Origin: Treponema sp.
Lineage (GTDB): Bacteria; Spirochaetota; Spirochaetia; Treponematales; Breznakiellaceae
Length of the DNA: 35,698 nucleotides
Direction of reading: 5' to 3'
NCBI GenBank assembly: GCA_009778545.1
Contig: WRJO01000010.1
Span: 1-35,698 of the forward strand
Positions within the stretch are counted from its first letter, which is position 1, and every line of letters starts with the position of its first letter. The position numbers were made by a program, and so were the translations under genes. Below are positions 31,918 to 35,698 of the stretch, piece by piece. The notes below the pieces were generated by a model. That model did not search any database. It was not told where the DNA came from and saw only the letters and a program-made list of their open reading frames with translations.

Positions 31918-33093
31918 CTGAGACTGATTGATTTTCTAGTGATTATCGGCATGGTTGTCCTCTGGTACGTCCTCGTTCCCATGATCGGCGCGCTGGGCAG
32001 GCGAAACAAATGGCGGATGCTCAGAAAACGCTTTAACGAACTGCGGCTGCGCCCCATCCTGGACTACCGCCGGTACCGGCAGAAAGAGGCGGACGGACCC
32101 GGATCAAATACCTTCCGCTTTGTCGGCGGTTTTGAATCGGTGACGGATGGGCAGACCCTGTGGATACGCACCGACGATCTGACCGTTCCCATTTCCCTGA
32201 AAAACGCCAGAACCTACCTGCTGCCGATGCAGAAAAACGAAGGCGCGGCGGAAATATTCTATCCGGAAGACGAAGCGCCGGAAAAAATTAAATGGGAACG
32301 GGTTTCCTCGCTAACCGAGGGTGCCGGTGTTTTTGTCGGCGGCGAATTGGCAAACCGGGACGGGCGGCGGAGTTTTGTGTCAACAAAGGAAAATCCCCTT
32401 ATCGTGATTTTTTTCGACGGCCCCGGCGAAGCCCTCCCGTCCCTGGTGATGAGGGCGGGACGCTGCCGGGGAGATTACTGGAATTCCATCACCCCGTATT
32501 CGCTTATCATCGGGGCGCTCTGCCAGATACTCATGGCCGTTACGCATCTTTCCCGCCCTGCGTACCGGCTGACGGTCATCGTCTCGTTTATTGCGCTGTT
32601 TGTCCCGCTGTATCCGATTATTCCGCCGGGGCTGCTGTTCTCCTTCCTGTACCGCCGCCTGGCATGGCGGGCAAGGCTCATGCGGGTGTATGCCGATATT
32701 GCCCTGCTGCCGCTCTGCTACCTTGTCCCCAGGGGAGGCAGGGATGTTGCCGAAAAATGCGTCCTTCCCGGCGGCGAGCTATACGGCTTTGTACGCATAG
32801 CGGAACTGCCGCCGCAGGCGCATGAGGGAAATATTCCCATGCTGCTGCCGGAATACGCCAGGGCTAAAACTGGCGGCTGGCTTGTCTTTGGCAGCCTGCG
32901 TATCGGCAATAGCCTGCCCTGCAAAAGCGACGACCCTTTCGCCACGTTCGGGATACTTCCGAACGAGCCGCAGGCATTAGCCAGACGGTATTTTACCGCC
33001 GCCAATTTGTTGGAAGCGCTGGCCTGGCTTGCACTGATTGGCGGAGTTGCTTTAAATACCTTCTTTCTCAGCCTGGTCCTGTCGCTGCTCTGA
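31918..33093 (+). CDS. Membrane protein of unknown function
   Basis: About 391 residues that I do not recognise. The N-terminus is a membrane helix (LIDFLVIIGMVVLWYVLVPMIGAL). A soluble beta-rich part of about 170 residues follows. Two or three helices come next around residue 200 (SLIIGALCQILMAVTHL, LTVIVSFIALFVPLYPII), then a further soluble stretch and a C-terminal helix (LLEALAWLALIGGVALNTFF). The start is uncertain: GGAGG (31904-31908) points to CTG 31918, while GTG 31939 and ATG 31951 have no ribosome site. The first bases overlap the promoter region of the divergent MBL gene. The 3' end overlaps the convergent DbpA-domain gene by 42 bp. Confidence 0.7.
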   Translation: MRLIDFLVIIGMVVLWYVLVPMIGALGRRNKWRMLRKRFNELRLRPILDYRRYRQKEADGPGSNTFRFVGGFESVTDGQTLWIRTDDLTVPISLKNARTYLLPMQKNEGAAEIFYPEDEAPEKIKWERVSSLTEGAGVFVGGELANRDGRRSFVSTKENPLIVIFFDGPGEALPSLVMRAGRCRGDYWNSITPYSLIIGALCQILMAVTHLSRPAYRLTVIVSFIALFVPLYPIIPPGLLFSFLYRRLAWRARLMRVYADIALLPLCYLVPRGGRDVAEKCVLPGGELYGFVRIAELPPQAHEGNIPMLLPEYARAKTGGWLVFGSLRIGNSLPCKSDDPFATFGILPNEPQALARRYFTAANLLEALAWLALIGGVALNTFFLSLVLSLL

Positions 33094-33828
33094 ATCAGAA
33101 TCCCCGTCCGGCATATCGTCTTCCCCGTCTGATTCTTCCTGGCTTTCGCTTTCGGCGTATTCGTCAAGGCCCGCTGACGCATCCCAGGCATCGTCGGCAT
33201 CGCCGGTGTCGGCAACAGCATCAGCGCTGGCATAGGTATCGGCGGCATCTGCATCTGCATCGGCGCCGTTTTCGTTTGCGTCATCGCCGTCCCTGCGGGA
33301 CTTGGCGTAATTTACCGTGAGCGGCCTGCCCCGGAACATAATTCCGTTCAGCGCCTCGATGATCTGTTCCGCGACGGTATCCCGCACCTGCACAAACGAA
33401 TAATTTTCGAGAATGCGGATTGCGCCGATGTCTTCCCTGGGGATGGCGGTTTTGGTATTGATAAGCCCGAGAATCTCGCGGGGAAAGACGCGGCGGCTGC
33501 GGCCCGCGCTGAAAAAAAGCCGCCTGGATTCTTCTTCTGCCAGCAGCGTCCTTCGCCGGGGCAGTTCCGAATCTTCGGGGCGTTTGTCCGTCCTGCGGGG
33601 CAAGGTTTCCGCTCCCTGGGAATTGCCCCGTGCGGCGCGGGGGGCCTTCCCCTGATCGAAAAGCATTAATAGGTACGCCGCCGCCGCCGACCGGTGGAAC
33701 AACGAAACTTCTTTTTTGAAAATACGGATATATTCCTCAAGCAGATCCGCGTCTGCTTCTGTCCTTATATTCTCAAGGATAAGCGCGATAGTTCTTTTTG
33801 TTTTTTCCTGGTTGATGTTCGATGCCAT
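33052..33828 (-). CDS. Stand-alone DbpA-type RNA-binding protein
   Basis: A 258-residue protein. Residues about 1-60 are helical (ALILENIRTEADADLLEEYIRIFKKEVSLF). The middle is a basic linker. About residues 110-180 form the RNA-binding domain found at the C-terminus of DEAD-box helicase DbpA (FPREILGLINTKTAIPREDI, GAIRILENYSFVQV, FRGRPLTVNYAK). No helicase domain is present. The last 70 residues are acidic and low in complexity (Asp/Ala repeats such as DADADAADTYASADAVADTG, then Glu/Ser/Asp). It probably binds structured RNA or a helicase partner; a ribosome role is possible. It overlaps the upstream membrane-protein gene tail-to-tail. Confidence 0.78.
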   Translation of the reverse strand: MASNINQEKTKRTIALILENIRTEADADLLEEYIRIFKKEVSLFHRSAAAAYLLMLFDQGKAPRAARGNSQGAETLPRRTDKRPEDSELPRRRTLLAEEESRRLFFSAGRSRRVFPREILGLINTKTAIPREDIGAIRILENYSFVQVRDTVAEQIIEALNGIMFRGRPLTVNYAKSRRDGDDANENGADADADAADTYASADAVADTGDADDAWDASAGLDEYAESESQEESDGEDDMPDGDSDSEQRQDQAEKEGI

Positions 33829-33846
33829 GTTTCCAGAATGGCATAA
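33823..33846. repeat. Short inverted repeat between divergent genes
   Basis: ATGCCAT and ATGGCAT lie about eight bases apart over the start of the DbpA-domain gene, in the 37-bp gap before the thioesterase gene. TATTAT follows near 33854 and could be a -10 for the thioesterase, but no good -35 is found. The repeat may be an operator shared by the divergent genes; evidence is thin. Confidence 0.3.
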
Positions 33847-33865
33847 TTTCTGTTATTATTCAATC

Positions 33866-34618
33866 ATGGAAAGAGTCGATGTCTGGACGGAAAGCTGCAT
33901 GGTGCGCTTTGGGGCTGTTGATAAATCGAATACGATGACGCTGGATGCGGCGATGAATTTTTTCCAGGAGGCGGCGATCAGCCACGCGGAAAACCTGGGG
34001 GTAGGGCGCGAGGCAATGGCGCGGACAAACCAGGTGTGGCTGCTCTCGCGGATGTCGGTAGCGGTGGACCGCCGGCCGGAATTCGGAGAAACCGTCACGG
34101 TACGCACATGGCCCCGGGGCGGCGAAAAGCTCTTTGCCCTGCGCGATTACGACATACGCGATGCCAATGACGTTCCGGCGGTCCGCGCCCGAAGCTGCTG
34201 GATAATAATCGACATGGAAAAGCGCCGCCCCATGCGCCCCCAGTCCATTATGGACACCATGCCCAAAAACGAAGGGATGGATTCGCTGTCCGCCGCCGCC
34301 GCCCTTGAACAGCGCCCCTCCCTGCTAAAGGCCCTGGAACGCCGGGCGCTGTACAGCTATGTAGACTACAACGGCCATGTGAACAATGTCAGCTACATAC
34401 GGTGGATAGAAGACGCCGTCGAACCGGCGCTTTTGGAACAGGCAAAACAAATGCGGCTGGACATCAACTTTATTAACGAAGTTTTGCCGGGCGAACTTAC
34501 AACCGTATGGGCGGCCCAGATTGAGGAAAGCGGCGGCAGCGCCTTTGCTTTTGAGGGAAGAAAGCCCGAAGGCCAGCCGGCGTTCCGGGCGGAATTGCGC
34601 CTATATTCCCATCTTTAG
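33866..34618 (+). CDS. Acyl-ACP thioesterase (FatA/TesA-like hot-dog fold)
   Basis: A 250-residue double hot-dog protein of the bacterial acyl-ACP thioesterase family, expected to release fatty acids from acyl carrier protein in the cytoplasm. Marks are VRFGAVDKSNTMTLDAAMNFFQEAAISHAE, NQVWLLSRMSVAV, FGETVTVRTWPRG and, in the second half, SYVDYNGHVNNVSYIRWIED, which holds the Asn-His active-site segment of plant FatA. The start is ATG 33866. A longer frame to 33716 runs antisense through the DbpA gene. The 3' end overlaps the convergent outer-membrane gene by 18 bp. Confidence 0.9.
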   Translation: MERVDVWTESCMVRFGAVDKSNTMTLDAAMNFFQEAAISHAENLGVGREAMARTNQVWLLSRMSVAVDRRPEFGETVTVRTWPRGGEKLFALRDYDIRDANDVPAVRARSCWIIIDMEKRRPMRPQSIMDTMPKNEGMDSLSAAAALEQRPSLLKALERRALYSYVDYNGHVNNVSYIRWIEDAVEPALLEQAKQMRLDINFINEVLPGELTTVWAAQIEESGGSAFAFEGRKPEGQPAFRAELRLYSHL

Positions 34619-35698
34619 GCAGAAATTAACGCCCGCACCCGCGCCCCGAAAGCTCTTGGCAAAATCCGGCGACTGCACCGATACGCCAAGATCAATTTCA
34701 AAGACCCTGAAGTTAAAAATAAAATCGAGGCTGTGCTTCCAGTTGCGATCGAGATAGCCCGTGCCGAGCGTGGTAACAAATACATTGCCAAGGTCCAGGC
34801 GGGCGCTAAGGCCGGCTTCAATAGAACCCTGTTCCGGATACAGCCTGTTAATTGAAAAGCCCAACTGGGGGCGCAGGGTGAGAAGGTTCGAATCGAAGAA
34901 GCGGTAGTTGGCGTAGAACAGCATCTTGAACGGGCGGTACACCGATTTGCCGCTGGAATTGGTGTAGTAGCCGGGAGTAAAATCTTCGGGGTAATGATAT
35001 GCTTCTTTGGGAAATTCCCCGCCGTTAATCAGGTCGAGGATATCAATCAGCTCGGTGTCAACATACACCTCGTCTTTCAACTGCAGGTAGTGGTAAAGCT
35101 TCGCCTGAATGAAGGGAATATTGACAATGTCCACCCCCAGGTCGAGCCACGGGTACAGGGGATATTCCACGCACAGCCCCAGATCAAAACCAAGATTATC
35201 GTTCAGAATGCCGGGAATGTCATTGAGGTCAAAATTATCCTGCAGGACGTTCATGCCGTCGTCGGCGATTCCCTCCATGCTGATGAGGCTGTACACCTTC
35301 AAGTCGTATTCTAGCGACAGGCGCTCGCGGTTAAAGCTGTACCATACGCGCGGCTCGGCATACACCACCGGCAAATACGCCGACGGCCGTATTTTTACCT
35401 TGAAATTATTGGCATGAAAGAAAATGGGAACGCCGACAACGTTGACAAAGACCGCAGCCCCTGCGCCGGTTTTCAGTCTTTTCTCAATTTCCAGGCTGAG
35501 TATGCTGCCCGAAAGCGAAACATTCCCGAATACATCAACACGGGCAAGGTCCAGCCCCATGCCCCACTTGTCCCTCCAGTTAAAATTAAGCGAAAGGGGC
35601 GTAATGGATGCGCCGAAATCGAGCCGGATGCCGCTCAGGACATCGTCAATGTTAAAAACAGCCGTTTCTTTTAGAATATCCATTGCCGCGACAACATC
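34601..35698 (-). CDS. Probable outer-membrane beta-barrel protein, 5' end missing
   Basis: At least 360 residues, and the frame stays open to the window edge (codons for D-V-V-A-A precede the first Met at 35683), so the start and any signal peptide lie outside. The sequence alternates hydrophobic and polar residues in many short strands (LDFGASITPLSLNFNWRD, VDVFGNVSLSGSILSLEIEK, KMLFYANYRFFDSNLLTLRP, RLDLGNVFVTTLGTGYLDRN) and ends on a strand with a hydrophobic tail. This is typical of a beta-barrel. It resembles DUF5723-type proteins of spirochaetes and Bacteroidetes, though I am not certain of the family. Function unknown. Confidence 0.65.
   Translation of the reverse strand, partial: DVVAAMDILKETAVFNIDDVLSGIRLDFGASITPLSLNFNWRDKWGMGLDLARVDVFGNVSLSGSILSLEIEKRLKTGAGAAVFVNVVGVPIFFHANNFKVKIRPSAYLPVVYAEPRVWYSFNRERLSLEYDLKVYSLISMEGIADDGMNVLQDNFDLNDIPGILNDNLGFDLGLCVEYPLYPWLDLGVDIVNIPFIQAKLYHYLQLKDEVYVDTELIDILDLINGGEFPKEAYHYPEDFTPGYYTNSSGKSVYRPFKMLFYANYRFFDSNLLTLRPQLGFSINRLYPEQGSIEAGLSARLDLGNVFVTTLGTGYLDRNWKHSLDFIFNFRVFEIDLGVSVQSPDFAKSFRGAGAGVNFCLKMGI

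Overview
The window looks like chromosomal DNA of a spirochaete, most likely a gut or termite-gut type Treponema relative. The signs are a lipoprotein signal of the form found in many treponemal lipoproteins (MKNAIKLLGIIALAA...MASC), a stand-alone DbpA-type RNA-binding protein, a CheY-like/PilZ protein, a LicC-type cytidylyltransferase and a grpE-dnaK-dnaJ order. This assignment is inference from gene content; no rRNA or tRNA gene was seen to anchor it. Base composition looks slightly GC-rich by eye. Genes are densely packed, with many ATGA/GTGA start-stop overlaps.

Layout. (1) 95-6292, minus strand: grpE, dnaK, dnaJ and a cytoplasmic GH20 beta-N-acetylhexosaminidase. The gaps between grpE, dnaK and dnaJ are full of inverted and tandem repeats, and two of the hairpins run into the last codons of dnaK and grpE. 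(2) 6419-14693, plus strand: a tightly coupled set of six genes. It comprises a Fe3+/aminoethylphosphonate-type ABC importer (binding lipoprotein, ATPase, two-domain permease), a winged-helix/LicC-like cytidylyltransferase fusion, a CDP-glycerol glycerophosphotransferase-like enzyme, and an 878-residue fusion of a YidC/Oxa1-like membrane domain to an alkaline-phosphatase-superfamily (sulfatase/LtaS-like) domain. I read it as a possible system that imports a small phospho- or phosphono-compound, activates it with CTP and transfers it to a surface polymer or lipid. This is the strongest candidate for an undescribed system. (3) 14696-18716: uppP, a CofE/FolC2-like gamma-glutamyl ligase, a Uma2-type nuclease-fold protein and an AAA_14/DUF4143 ATPase. 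(4) 18929-19684: a lipoprotein of unknown role with a structured leader. (5) 19914-30411, plus strand: an efflux operon. It starts with a TetR regulator carrying two HTH domains and a perfect 20-bp palindrome next to its -10 box. TolC, an adaptor lipoprotein, two paralogous RND pumps and a small PII-like protein follow. Each RND gene is preceded by a 25-codon small ORF whose stop codon overlaps the RND start codon. (6) 30426-35698: a PilZ protein, an MBL-fold hydrolase, a membrane protein of unknown function, the DbpA-domain protein, an acyl-ACP thioesterase and the 3' part of a probable outer-membrane beta-barrel protein that leaves the window.

All calls come from reading the sequence and the conceptual translations. 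No database search, structure prediction or alignment software was used. Residue numbers given as 'about' are counted by hand. Bases 1-94 hold no gene I can support.
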